A stretch of DNA of 64,000 nucleotides from Pseudophaeobacter sp965641885. Its GTDB lineage: Bacteria; Pseudomonadota; Alphaproteobacteria; Rhodobacterales; Rhodobacteraceae. The translations under genes and the position numbers were made by a program. Of the stretch, positions 16,571 through 24,575 are shown piece by piece. The notes below the pieces were generated by a model, which was given only the letters and a program-made list of their open reading frames with translations, made no database searches and was not told the origin of the DNA. The stretch spans positions 3,410,001 through 3,474,000 of the forward strand of contig OZ282574.1 of assembly GCA_965641885.1 (NCBI GenBank), given 5' to 3'. Within the stretch, counting starts at the first letter, position 1. Every line of letters starts with the position of its first letter.

Positions 16571-18781
16571 TCAAAAAAAATTCTGCGGGTCGATGTCAAC
16601 ATTCAGACGCAGATCGCCCTTCATCTTGAAGGGGGCGGTCCAGCGGGCAATCGCCTCTTGCAGCGGCACGCCTTTGGCGGCCTTGATCAGCAGCCGCACC
16701 CTGTGACGCCCCCGCACCCGGGCAATGGGCGCAGGCGCGGGCCCAAACAGCTGCGCGCCCACCTGTCGCAACGGGGCGTCATTGCGCGCCAGCGCGTTGC
16801 CCAGATCAAAGACCTGCGCCAAATCCGACCCGGACAGGATGATCCCGGCCATACGACCAAAGGGCGGCACCCCGGCCTCGCGGCGCTGTTCTGCCTCGGC
16901 GCGCCAGAACTCTTCCTCGTCGCCCGTCAGGATGGCGCGAATGACCGGATGCTCTGGCTGAAAGGTCTGCATCAAGGCCTCACCGGGGCGTTCAGCCCGC
17001 CCGGCGCGACCTGCTACCTGCCGCATCAGCTGAAAGGTCCGCTCGCCTGCGCGCAGGTCCGAGCCCTGCAGGCCAAGGTCTGCATCAATCACCCCCACCA
17101 GGGTCAGCAGCGGAAAGTTATGCCCCTTGGCCACCAGTTGCGTGCCAAGGATGATATCCGCCTCGCCCGCTGCAATTTCCTCGATCCGCGCCTTCAGCGC
17201 CCGGGCCGAGCCAAACAAATCAGAGCTGAGCACCGCGATGCGGGCCTCGGGAAACAGGGCGGCGGCCTCTTCGCCCAGGCGTTCAATACCGGGGCCAACC
17301 GGCGCCATCTTGCCCTCAACCTTACAGGAGGGGCAGACCTCAGGGACGGGTTTTGTCTCACCACACTGATGGCACATCAGCCGCTTCATGAACCGGTGTT
17401 CCACCATGCGGGCATCGCAATGGTCGCAGGCCACCTGCGTGCCACAGGCCCGGCAGATCGTCACTGGCGCAAAGCCACGCCGGTTGAGAAACAACAACGA
17501 CTGCTCACCGCGCTGCATCCGCGCCGTCATGGCAGTTTTCAGCGTAGGCGAGATCCAGGTGGCCGGCGCCAGATCCTCGGCCCGCATATCCACCGCCCGC
17601 ATTGTCGGCAGCACCGCGGTGCCAAAACGCGCGTTCAGGTCAACCCGTTGGTATTTGCCTGCCTCGGCATTCACCCAGGTCTCAAGGCTGGGCGTGGCCG
17701 AGGCCAGCACCACCTGCGCCGAACACATCGCCGCCCGCAGCACCGCCATATCGCGGGCATTGTACAGCACGCCCTCTTCTTGTTTGTAGGCGGTGTCATG
17801 TTCTTCATCGACAATGATCAGACCGAGATCGCGAAACGGCAAAAACAATGCCGAGCGCGCGCCAATCACCAATTGCGCATTGCCCTGCCCGATCATCCGC
17901 CAAACCCGGCGCCGCTCGGTCATGGTGGCGCCCGAATGCCACTCGGCAGGCGTTGCGCCAAAGCGCACCTCGACCCGTTTCAGGAATTCTGCGGTGAGGG
18001 CAATTTCAGGCAGCAGGACCAGCGCCTGGCGCCCCTTTCGCAGACAGGCGGCGACGGCTTCGAGGTAAACCTCGGTCTTGCCCGATCCGGTTACACCTTT
18101 CAGCAGCGTGGTGCCATAGGCGCCACTGCTCACCCCCTCAGAAAGCACCGTCGCGGCGGCCATCTGATCCTCGGTCAGCTCTTTGCTCGGCAGGTCCGGG
18201 TCCAACAGCGGATAGGGCAGGTCGCGCGGCGTTTCTTCCTCACGCAGCGAACCCTGTTTGATCAGCCCCTTGACCACCGAGGGCGTCACCCCCGCCATAT
18301 CGGCCAGCTCTTTCGGGGTAAACGCAAGGCCGCCAAACTCTTCCATCACGGCCAGAACCTTGCCACGGGCATCGGTCATCCGCTCAGGTTCTTTTGCGCC
18401 CAGTCGCAGCACGCGGCGCATCGAGGGCGGGTCAGACAGGCCCGGCGCGCGGGTGGCCAGCCGCAACATGGCGTGCATCGGTGTCAGGGTGTAGTCTGCG
18501 GCCTTGCCCAGAAACTGCCGCATCTCTTCTCGCATTGGTGCCACGTCCAGCACCCGGATGACGCTGCGCAGCTTGGCCGAATCAAACCCGCCAGCTCCCG
18601 GCCCCCAGATTACCCCCAGAACTTTGCGCGGGCCCAGCGGCACCTCGACAAAGGCACCCCGGAAACAGCCCCCCTCGGGCGCACGGTAATCCAAAAGCCG
18701 ATCAAGAGGTTGCGCGGTCAAAACCGCCACCCTGTCACCCTGATGGAAAAAATCCTGCGCGCTCACCTGTGCTGTCTCCAA
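16571..18781 (-). CDS. priA: Primosomal replication-restart helicase PriA
   Basis: The product is 736 aa. It has an N-terminal 3'-OH-binding domain, then superfamily-2 helicase motifs: Walker A GVTGSGKTEVYLEAV, DEEHD Walker B, ASATPSLE and QVAGRAGR. The zinc-binding insertion has paired cysteines (CRACGTQVACDHC and CHQCGETKPVPEVCPSC). PriA reloads DnaB at stalled forks. It is convergent with no gene and divergent from fsa. Length and motifs are normal. Confidence 0.98.
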   Translation of the reverse strand: METAQVSAQDFFHQGDRVAVLTAQPLDRLLDYRAPEGGCFRGAFVEVPLGPRKVLGVIWGPGAGGFDSAKLRSVIRVLDVAPMREEMRQFLGKAADYTLTPMHAMLRLATRAPGLSDPPSMRRVLRLGAKEPERMTDARGKVLAVMEEFGGLAFTPKELADMAGVTPSVVKGLIKQGSLREEETPRDLPYPLLDPDLPSKELTEDQMAAATVLSEGVSSGAYGTTLLKGVTGSGKTEVYLEAVAACLRKGRQALVLLPEIALTAEFLKRVEVRFGATPAEWHSGATMTERRRVWRMIGQGNAQLVIGARSALFLPFRDLGLIIVDEEHDTAYKQEEGVLYNARDMAVLRAAMCSAQVVLASATPSLETWVNAEAGKYQRVDLNARFGTAVLPTMRAVDMRAEDLAPATWISPTLKTAMTARMQRGEQSLLFLNRRGFAPVTICRACGTQVACDHCDARMVEHRFMKRLMCHQCGETKPVPEVCPSCKVEGKMAPVGPGIERLGEEAAALFPEARIAVLSSDLFGSARALKARIEEIAAGEADIILGTQLVAKGHNFPLLTLVGVIDADLGLQGSDLRAGERTFQLMRQVAGRAGRAERPGEALMQTFQPEHPVIRAILTGDEEEFWRAEAEQRREAGVPPFGRMAGIILSGSDLAQVFDLGNALARNDAPLRQVGAQLFGPAPAPIARVRGRHRVRLLIKAAKGVPLQEAIARWTAPFKMKGDLRLNVDIDPQNFF

Positions 18782-18863
18782 ACCTCGGGGCTTTTTAATG
18801 CCCGCGCCATGCGCTAAAGGCTAGCGCAATCAAGGCCAAACTTTCCCAAAAGGATCCCTGCCG

Positions 18864-19517
18864 ATGAAATTCTTTGTAGATACCGCCGAAATCGACGCCA
18901 TCGCCGAGCTGAATGACCTCGGGATGGTGGATGGTGTGACCACCAACCCCTCGCTGATCAAGAAATCCGGTCGCGACATTATTGAGGTCACCAAAGAGAT
19001 CTGTGCGCTGGTCACCGGTCCCGTTTCTGCCGAGGTCACCGCCACCGACGCCGAGACCATGATCGCCGAAGGCCGCAAGCTGGTCGAGATCGCCGAGAAC
19101 ATCGCCGTCAAAGTGCCGCTGACCTGGGATGGTCTCAAGGCCTGCAAAGTGCTGTCCGATGATGGCCACATGGTCAATGTGACGCTGTGCTTCTCCGCCA
19201 ATCAGGCGCTGATCGCCGCCAAGGCCGGGGCCACCTTCATCTCGCCTTTCATTGGCCGCCTGGACGATATCAACCTCGACGGCATGGAGCTGATCAACGA
19301 TATCCGCCAGATCTACGACAACTACGGCTTTGACACCGAAATCCTGGCAGCGTCGATCCGTTCGGCCAACCACATTCTGGACAGCGCCCTTATCGGTGCC
19401 GATGTGATCACCGCCCCCCCTGCCGTGATCAAGTCCCTGGTCAACCACCCGCTGACCGACAAGGGCCTGGCAACCTTCCTCGCCGACATCAAGGCCGCCG
19501 ACATCAAGATCCTGTAA
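18864..19517 (+). CDS. fsa: Fructose-6-phosphate aldolase / small transaldolase
   Basis: The product is 217 aa, the short transaldolase (TalC/Fsa) type. It has the N-terminal MKFFVDTAEIDAI, the GVTTNPSLI motif and the Schiff-base lysine at residue 83 in NIAVKVPLTWDGLKA. Members either transfer dihydroxyacetone units in the pentose phosphate pathway or cleave fructose 6-phosphate; sequence alone does not settle which. An AAAGGATC box lies upstream. The next gene begins seven bases after its stop. Confidence 0.95.
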   Translation: MKFFVDTAEIDAIAELNDLGMVDGVTTNPSLIKKSGRDIIEVTKEICALVTGPVSAEVTATDAETMIAEGRKLVEIAENIAVKVPLTWDGLKACKVLSDDGHMVNVTLCFSANQALIAAKAGATFISPFIGRLDDINLDGMELINDIRQIYDNYGFDTEILAASIRSANHILDSALIGADVITAPPAVIKSLVNHPLTDKGLATFLADIKAADIKIL

Positions 19518-19523
19518 TCTTGC

Positions 19524-20057
19524 ATGGCTAAGCTCCAGCATAAGCATGTCTGGAACTGGTGGCACCAACACCTTGGGGCCACCCTCAAGCACCACGGCTA
19601 CATTCCCCACCCGGTTTACGACCCCGGGTGGGATCCCTACAGTCAGGCCTACGAGGCCGAATTCACTCTTGGGCTGCAGCCAGACGGGCTGCGACAGCTC
19701 CGAGCTTACTACATCTCATCGGCACGGCAGCTTGGCCTAACCGCAACCCACTATTGGTGCACCAATGCGTCCCAGCAATTCGCCAACATCTCGGAGCCGG
19801 GCGCATGGACTACGACCACCCAAGGCCTTCCCTGGCGCCAAATGGATATCCGCGACAATCTCCGCGGCTGGACACTTCTCAGCTACACCAACAGGGTGAA
19901 ATTCACCCGCGCAGGTGAGCCCCAAAATCTAGACAAGATTTGGCGAACACATCAACAGCCGCTTGAGGACCTGCTCCTTCACTTCGAAACTCCAGTTCCC
20001 GCACCAGACAGCTTTCGACCTCCGCTAAACCCAGCCACTGCTGGTGTTGACAGCTGA
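19524..20057 (+). CDS. Unrecognised protein encoded directly behind fsa
   Basis: The product is 177 aa. No known domain, signal peptide or membrane helix. It is unusually rich in Trp, His, Tyr and Gln (for example VWNWWHQHLG at the N-terminus), with a Pro-rich tail. Codon choice differs from the neighbours: CTA, CGA, ACT and CTT codons are frequent, where flanking genes prefer CTG and CGC. The ATG is only seven bases after the fsa stop, without a strong ribosome-binding site, so it may be translated by coupling. A composite repeat follows it. It could be a recently acquired or rapidly evolving gene; no function is proposed. Confidence 0.6.
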   Translation: MAKLQHKHVWNWWHQHLGATLKHHGYIPHPVYDPGWDPYSQAYEAEFTLGLQPDGLRQLRAYYISSARQLGLTATHYWCTNASQQFANISEPGAWTTTTQGLPWRQMDIRDNLRGWTLLSYTNRVKFTRAGEPQNLDKIWRTHQQPLEDLLLHFETPVPAPDSFRPPLNPATAGVDS

Positions 20058-20123
20058 ACGACACCACAGCCCCTGACTGCGGGACAAGACTGTTTCACAG
20101 TGGTGGGTTCGGGATTTACGGGG

Positions 20124-20335
20124 TCAAGGGGCGCCTTTTGGGCGCCCGCACCCCCGGCGCGGCTCGCCCTTGAGGCCGTTGCTCCCAGTGCAGAATCGAT
20201 GCGGCGCGTTTCAGGGCAGCCCTGCCCTTAAACCGCTTCTCAGCCCCTTTTCTTCCTTTTTTGCGCCGGGCAAAGCCCGGCGCCCGGCCCAACCGAGGCA
20301 ATGGATCTTTGATCCAGCCGCCCTTGGGCGGGAGC
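20124..20335 (+). repeat. Composite intergenic element, copy 1
   Basis: The order of parts is: TCAAGGG ... CCCTTGA inverted arms (20124-20130 and 20167-20173) enclosing a GGCGCC/GGCGCC hairpin; GAGGC; an imperfect CAGGG-containing hairpin; a pyrimidine-rich tract (CTTCTCAGCCCCTTTTCTTC); then the two-hairpin element at 20263-20335. The same order of parts recurs at 50837-51070, with the pyrimidine tract recognisably related. Length is about 212 bases. Confidence 0.65.
20263..20335 (+). repeat. Dispersed two-hairpin element, copy 3
   Basis: A perfect 9-bp hairpin (GCGCCGGGC, loop AAA, GCCCGGCGC; 20263-20283) is followed by CCGGCCCAAC. A second hairpin comes next (GGATC, loop TTT, GATCC), and the end GGGCGGGAGC is at 20326-20335. 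Total length is 73 bases, equal to the copy at 46716. Confidence 0.85.
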
Positions 20336-20444
20336 ACGCCGCTGCGCTGGATCTGGCCTTTTCCTGGCCGGAATGAATTTTTAGGCCGCATCGGCAAAAA
20401 CCCGTGTTATAAACCGGGCTGAAAGCCCAATCAGAGGTTCAAGA

Positions 20445-21155
20445 ATGAGCAGCAGCACCGCCACACTCGACACTCCCCTTCGCGACGCGATTCTGGCAAA
20501 GCCAGACGCGGTTCTCGACGATCAGGGCCTTATGAACGCTCTGGTTTCCGCCAATGAACGCGCCATGGGCTCCAATATCGTCGACCTGCGTGGCATCGCC
20601 ATGGAGCGGATGGAAGCCCGTCTGGACAAGTTGGAAGACACCCACCGTTCGGTCATTGCCGCCGCCTATGAAAACCTCGCCGGGACGAATCAGATCCACC
20701 GCGCCATCCTGCGCCTGCTGGATCCGGCCGACTTTGACGGATTTCTGCAGACACTGAACAGTGATCTGGCTGAAATCATGCGCGTCGACACGGTGGCCCT
20801 GGTGCTGGAAACCATCCAGAACGATGGGGATGCCGCCGCCGCCCGCATGGGCGAGATGCTCAAGGTTGCAACACCTGGCGATATCGACAGCTATGTTACC
20901 AACCCGCGTGGAGGCCCGGCCCGTCAGGTCACATTGCGTCAGGTGCAGGGTGGCAGCCCGATGATTTATGGCGACAAGGCCGAGTGGATCCGCTCTGAGG
21001 CCTGCCTGCGGCTGGATCTCGGCACGGGGCGTCTGCCGGGCCTGCTGGTTCTGGGGTCGGAAGATCCGCATCAGTTCACCCCGCAGCACGGCACCGATCT
21101 TCTTACCTTCTTTGCGGGCGTTTTTGAACGCTCCATGCGTCGCTGGTTGTCATGA
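20445..21155 (+). CDS. DUF484 family protein
   Basis: The product is 236 aa. Family features are an N-terminal helical segment (LDDQGLMNALVSANERAM), a coiled-coil-like middle (AMERMEARLDKLEDTHRSVI) and a C-terminal GAF-like half (residues about 95-230) containing LRLDLGTGRLPGLLVLGSEDP and the closing HGTDLLTFFAGVFERSMRRWL. DUF484 genes stand directly before xerC in many proteobacteria, exactly as here. The molecular role is unknown; a chromosome-processing link is guessed from that conserved neighbourhood. Confidence 0.92.
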   Translation: MSSSTATLDTPLRDAILAKPDAVLDDQGLMNALVSANERAMGSNIVDLRGIAMERMEARLDKLEDTHRSVIAAAYENLAGTNQIHRAILRLLDPADFDGFLQTLNSDLAEIMRVDTVALVLETIQNDGDAAAARMGEMLKVATPGDIDSYVTNPRGGPARQVTLRQVQGGSPMIYGDKAEWIRSEACLRLDLGTGRLPGLLVLGSEDPHQFTPQHGTDLLTFFAGVFERSMRRWLS

Positions 21156-21190
21156 CCTGCGGGGAGGCCCTCTGGCTCCCTGACAGGATT

Positions 21191-21226
21191 GTGACTGATA
21201 GTACTGTGACTGATAGGACTGTGACC
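21191..21226 (+). repeat. 15-bp tandem repeat between the DUF484 gene and xerC
   Basis: Two 15-base units GTGACTGATAGTACT and GTGACTGATAGGACT are followed by a partial third (GTGACC). They fill the short space between the two genes, about 35 to 60 bases before the xerC start. Confidence 0.88.
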
Positions 21227-21255
21227 CTGCCCCGCCCTGAGGGGGCACGCAGCCA

Positions 21256-22197
21256 ATGAGTGCCTCAGCTGACCAAACGCTGCTTGTGTCACCGGCCTGC
21301 CGTGATGCGCTGCAGCTTTGGCTACAGGGCCTCAGCGCCCTCGAAGGCGCTGCGGCCAATACGCTCACCGCCTACCAAAGCGACCTGATCAGCTTTTTGG
21401 CCTTTATGAGCGAACACAGCGGTGCCCGGCAGGGCTTGGGCGCTCTGGCACAGATCTCAACCTCGGATATGCGATCCTGGATGGCGCGCGAGCGCAACGC
21501 GGGCACAGGGGCACGCTCGCTGGCCCGCAAGCTCTCAGCCGTCAAAACATTTTATCGCTGGCTGGCCGCCCGCGAGGGGTTTGAACCTACTGCCGTTCTG
21601 GCCGCCCGTGCGCCCAAATTCCAAAAGAAACTGCCCCGTCCTCTGGCTGTTGATGCCGCCCGTGCGGTGATAGAGACCGTCGAGCTGCAATCCAGCCGCG
21701 ATTGGGTGGCGGCGCGCGATGTGGCCGTGGTGACCCTCCTCTATGGCTGCGGGCTGCGGATCTCCGAGGCCCTCGGCCTGATGGGGCGTGCCGCGCCGCT
21801 GCCTGCCAGTCTCAGGATCATCGGCAAAGGCGGCAAAGAGCGGCTGGTGCCGGTCATAGAAGCCGCGCGCAGTGCAGTGGATCGCTATTTGCAGCTGTCG
21901 CCGCATCCGCAAGAAAACGACCAGCCGCTGTTTCGTGGTGTCCGCGGCGGCGCCCTCAGCCCGCGTCAAATTCAGGGCGCGATGGCCCAGGCACGGGCGC
22001 AGCTGGGACTGCCTGCAACGGCCACGCCGCATGCCCTGCGACACAGCTTTGCCACCCATCTTTTAGAAGCCGGAGGCGATTTGCGCGCTATTCAAGAGCT
22101 TTTGGGTCATTCCTCGCTGTCGACCACACAGGCCTACACGGCGGTGGATACGGCGCATTTGATGGCTGTCTACAACCGCAGCCATCCCAAGGCCTAG
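21256..22197 (+). CDS. xerC: Tyrosine recombinase XerC
   Basis: The product is 313 aa. It has an N-terminal SAM-like core-binding domain and a C-terminal catalytic domain with all active-site residues: R168 (GLRISEAL), K191 (GKGGKERLVP), H259 and R262 (HALRHSFATHLL), H285 (LLGHSSLSTTQAY) and Y294. XerC works with XerD at dif to resolve chromosome dimers. Position after a DUF484 gene and sequence type identify it as the housekeeping recombinase, not a phage integrase. No att-like duplication is visible around it. Confidence 0.95.
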   Translation: MSASADQTLLVSPACRDALQLWLQGLSALEGAAANTLTAYQSDLISFLAFMSEHSGARQGLGALAQISTSDMRSWMARERNAGTGARSLARKLSAVKTFYRWLAAREGFEPTAVLAARAPKFQKKLPRPLAVDAARAVIETVELQSSRDWVAARDVAVVTLLYGCGLRISEALGLMGRAAPLPASLRIIGKGGKERLVPVIEAARSAVDRYLQLSPHPQENDQPLFRGVRGGALSPRQIQGAMAQARAQLGLPATATPHALRHSFATHLLEAGGDLRAIQELLGHSSLSTTQAYTAVDTAHLMAVYNRSHPKA

Positions 22198-22223
22198 CCA
22201 CAACCCCAAGGCCTGGCCGGGCC

Positions 22224-22247
22224 ACAGTAACAGTAACAGTAGCAGTA
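22224..22247 (+). repeat. Hexanucleotide tandem repeat downstream of xerC
   Basis: Four six-base units: ACAGTA three times, then GCAGTA. They lie 27 bases after the xerC stop and just before a long hairpin. Confidence 0.9.
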
Positions 22248-22248
22248 A

Positions 22249-22306
22249 AGAGGCGCCGCATTTTCCCAAACCCTGTACCAGGGGTTAGGCCCAATGCGAC
22301 GCCTCT
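22249..22306 (+). terminator. Long branched inverted repeat, probable terminator of xerC
   Basis: Outer arms AGAGGCG/CGCCTCT (22249-22255 and 22300-22306) continue, after one mismatch, into CGCAT-type pairing for about 13 bp. Inside lies a second small stem CCCTG/CAGGG. GTTT follows the right arm, so the T-run is weak. It could act in both directions, since a minus-strand small gene ends at 22353. Confidence 0.6.
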
Positions 22307-22352
22307 GTTTCAATCCCCCATCAGACAAACCCAAAGGGGAGATGCAGCCGGA

Positions 22353-22472
22353 TCAGGCGGCTTTTTTCAGCGCCTTCAGCGCAGCCTTCAGTTTCTTTGC
22401 CTGACGCGCAACCTTGCCCTGGCGCAGCTTTACTTCTTTTTTCAGCTCTTTGATTTTGTCCTTCTTAGACAT
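22353..22472 (-). CDS. 39-residue lysine-rich small protein
   Basis: The ATG at 22472 is preceded by a clear GAGGAAAGGG box, and the frame ends in TGA after 39 codons. The product is almost entirely a predicted amphipathic helix made of Lys, Ala, Leu and Arg (starts MSKKDKIKELKKEVKLRQGK, ends ALKKAA), with a heptad-like Leu/Val spacing. It is 15 bases downstream of the next small gene (22488-22673), so the two probably form one transcript. Strong basic charge suggests nucleic-acid or membrane binding; this is inference. It is easily missed because of its length. Confidence 0.75.
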   Translation of the reverse strand: MSKKDKIKELKKEVKLRQGKVARQAKKLKAALKALKKAA

Positions 22473-22487
22473 CGTAATACCCTTTCC

Positions 22488-22673
22488 TCAAGTTTTTGAA
22501 ATATCAGCCTGATGGCTGGCTACGAACTCACGGATAAACCGGCGCACTTCGCGGGCCGCACTGGTATCCAGTTCCTCGCAAAGCGCCACAAAGGTGTCGC
22601 GCTCGTCCTTCTTGATACGAAGGACCAGCTGAGCATCTTTGCGCTTTTTGCCGGATTTTTCAGACTTGTTCAT
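22488..22673 (-). CDS. Small basic protein, possible ribbon-helix-helix DNA binder
   Basis: The product is 61 aa. A Lys-rich N-terminus (MNKSEKSGKKRKDAQ) is followed by LVLRIKKDERDTFVALCEEL and a helix with SAAREVRRFIREFVASH. The strand-helix-helix pattern (QLVLRIKKDERDTF...) resembles Arc/MetJ-type ribbon-helix-helix proteins, but the match is by eye only. A GAGGTAG box stands 8-9 bases before ATG. About 50 bases upstream is the palindrome TGTATATACA (22724-22733), a candidate promoter or operator. It is followed by the 39-aa gene. Confidence 0.8.
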   Translation of the reverse strand: MNKSEKSGKKRKDAQLVLRIKKDERDTFVALCEELDTSAAREVRRFIREFVASHQADISKT

Positions 22674-22723
22674 GCGCCATCTACCTCGGTGAGTGACACA
22701 TTGCTAATACAACGCGCATGCAT

Positions 22724-22733
22724 TGTATATACA
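22724..22733. promoter_or_regulatory. TGTATATACA palindrome upstream of the small basic-protein pair
   Basis: A perfect 10-base palindrome lies 51 bases before the start of the RHH-like gene, in an AT-rich stretch. It includes a -10-like TATACA on the minus strand. Its use as operator or promoter is inference only. Confidence 0.35.
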
Positions 22734-22893
22734 CTTTGAAAAGCTCTCGCAGTGAACACAGAGACCGCTTGTACCTGAGCGGCACAGTAAATTCGCTAAA
22801 ATTCGATATAAGTTTCATCCACCAAAACATCTTCGGTTAAGGCCTGAGCCGTTATCTCTGGAGCAACCAGTAGCTCCAGAAAGGATGCCCAGA

Positions 22894-23109
22894 ATGACCG
22901 CACACACGCTCGCGTTCCACCCCGCCGCGCCTGCCCCTGCCCCCTCCCAGATCCGGTTTCCGCGCCTGCCGCGCAAAATTCGCCGGCCTGACCTTCCCAC
23001 CTCGGAAAGGCACAAGGCAGAGATGGTCTTTTTACAGGCAGAGATTGCCCTCACACAGAGTGGGCTTGCAGCGCAGACGGGTCAGGAATACCCGGCTTAT
23101 TACCACTGA
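22894..23109 (+). CDS. Possible small protein, uncertain
   Basis: The product is 71 aa from the second ATG (74 aa from 22885). A Pro/Ala/Arg-rich N-terminus is followed by HKAEMVFLQAEIALTQSGL and a Tyr-rich tail. An AAGGA box is suitably placed before the first ATG. A perfect 8-bp hairpin (TCTGGAGC/GCTCCAGA, 22857-22880) lies just upstream of that box. No domain is recognised and the opposite strand is also open for 79 codons. It may be real but could be chance. Confidence 0.35.
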   Translation: MTAHTLAFHPAAPAPAPSQIRFPRLPRKIRRPDLPTSERHKAEMVFLQAEIALTQSGLAAQTGQEYPAYYH

Positions 23110-23148
23110 AGCCTTGCGGGCGCGGGTGAAAATTGCCATCAGAGGCGT

Positions 23149-23841
23149 ATGACACCTCAGATCCGCGCCCTCTTCGTTCACCTTCTCACCGCAACCGGCG
23201 CCGTTTTTGCCATGCTGTCCATGCTGGCAGCGGTTGATGCCAAGTGGAGCCTGATGTTTGTCTGGCTGGTTGTGGCCTTCGCCGTGGACGGCATTGATGG
23301 CCCGCTGGCACGTCACTACCATGTGAAACGCTACGCGCCGCAGTTTGATGGCGTGTTGCTGGATCTGATCATCGACTATCTGACCTATGTCTTTATTCCG
23401 GCCTTTGCCCTGTTCAAATCGGGACTGATGGCGGGTTGGACCGGTTGGTTTGCGATCATTGTCATCACCTTTGCCAGCGCGATGTATTTTGCCGACACCC
23501 GGATGAAGACCAAGGATAATTCCTTTTCCGGCTTTCCCGGCTGCTGGAACATGCTCATCCTGGTGATCTTTGCGCTGGAGCCCAGCCACTGGACCATTCT
23601 GGTTCTGGTCACCCTGCTGTCGGTTGCCATGTTCCTGCCGCTAAAGTTCATTCACCCGGTGCGCACCGAGCGCTGGCGCAGGGTTTCACTGCCCGTGGCG
23701 CTGGCCTGGACCTTTTTTGCCGGCTGGGCCGCCTGGGTGGATTTCCACCCGGAGAGCTGGGCGCATTGGGGCCTGGTTGTGACCTCGGTCTATCTGATTT
23801 TTGTCGGCATCGCGCAGCAGATCATTCCAGAACGCCGCTAG
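23149..23841 (+). CDS. pcs: Phosphatidylcholine synthase (CDP-alcohol phosphotransferase family)
   Basis: The product is 230 aa with about eight membrane helices. The CDP-alcohol phosphotransferase motif is complete: DGIDGPLARHYHV...QFDGVLLDLIIDY at residues about 44-76, fitting DG(x)2AR(x)8G(x)3D(x)3D. The sequence type (KRYAPQFDG, ADTRMKTKDNSFSGFPGCWN) is that of bacterial Pcs. Pcs condenses CDP-diacylglycerol with choline in the inner membrane to form phosphatidylcholine. No choline uptake gene is adjacent. Confidence 0.95.
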   Translation: MTPQIRALFVHLLTATGAVFAMLSMLAAVDAKWSLMFVWLVVAFAVDGIDGPLARHYHVKRYAPQFDGVLLDLIIDYLTYVFIPAFALFKSGLMAGWTGWFAIIVITFASAMYFADTRMKTKDNSFSGFPGCWNMLILVIFALEPSHWTILVLVTLLSVAMFLPLKFIHPVRTERWRRVSLPVALAWTFFAGWAAWVDFHPESWAHWGLVVTSVYLIFVGIAQQIIPERR

Positions 23842-23909
23842 CCTCGCACGCGGCCCGTCTGACGACACGCGCCACGCCGCATTACCGGCGCATTGCGCCC
23901 GGTGTTGGT

Positions 23910-24365
23910 TCAAATCAACAAACCAGCCGCGCCTTCGTGTTTCAACAGCGTGACCTTGGTCTCGACACCTCCCGCGCCGGAAAAGCCCCCCAGCCCCTTT
24001 GCCCCCAGCACCCGGTGGCAGGGAATGATCACCGGAATGGGGTTGGCGCCGCAGGCATTGCCAATGGGCTGTGGCGGCGCCTTGAGATCGCGGCCGATCT
24101 CCCCATAGGTGCGGGTCTCTCCAAAGGGGATGGCCAGCATGGCATCACAGACTGCGCGCTGAAACTCCGACCCCGCCACCTGCAGTGGCAGGTCAAACAC
24201 CTGCAGCTCAGCGGCGAAATAGGCCCGGAGTTGTTCAATCGCCCGGCTCAGCAGCGCTGTGGTGTCGCTGTTCTCAACATCGCGCCAGTCCAGCTCGCAA
24301 ATGGCGCCATCCACCTCTGTCACGCAGAGGCTTCCAACGATTGTCGCAATGGTGGCTGAGGGCAT
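23910..24365 (-). CDS. ogt: Methylated-DNA--protein-cysteine methyltransferase
   Basis: The product is 151 aa. The C-terminal catalytic domain contains the acceptor Cys at residue 116 in IIPCHRVL, plus TYGEIGRDL and the Asn-Gly-like turn in IGNACGANPIPVI. It repairs O6-alkylguanine by irreversible transfer of the alkyl group. It is convergent with pcs. The N-terminal domain is short, as in Ogt-type proteins lacking the Ada regulatory part. Confidence 0.94.
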   Translation of the reverse strand: MPSATIATIVGSLCVTEVDGAICELDWRDVENSDTTALLSRAIEQLRAYFAAELQVFDLPLQVAGSEFQRAVCDAMLAIPFGETRTYGEIGRDLKAPPQPIGNACGANPIPVIIPCHRVLGAKGLGGFSGAGGVETKVTLLKHEGAAGLLI

Positions 24366-24575
24366 GGGCAGTCGATTCCAATCAGATCAATGGGCTAGGT
24401 CAATGGGCCGGCGTATGCGCGCAGTAGATCAGCCAGGACAGCGCAGGGACAGGCAAAAGGCGCTCTTTTGGATAGATCGCTATAAAAACTGGTCCAGACA
24501 GTGACCCAAGGTGGCGACATATTTTGCTGAAATCAGGCTAAAAACAGAGCTTAGCACACGTAAGTAGGTACGTTC

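Larger units (their letters stand above)
20058..20444. other. Intergenic stretch of 387 bases carrying a composite repeat
   Basis: No gene is supported. The stretch is filled by a composite repeat (20124-20335) ending in a copy of the dispersed two-hairpin element. A short leader before the DUF484 gene follows, in which an AGAGGTTCAAG box precedes its ATG. Confidence 0.75.

Noticed and set aside
16436..18817. A very long open frame on the plus strand opposite priA
   Set aside because: It is the antisense shadow of priA. The translation is rich in His, Gln, Arg and Pro with no domain, as expected from high GC at third positions of the real gene.
21256..22197. Tyrosine recombinase considered as a phage or island integrase
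   Set aside because: Motifs, length and the preceding DUF484 gene identify housekeeping XerC; no att duplication, tRNA or phage gene is near.
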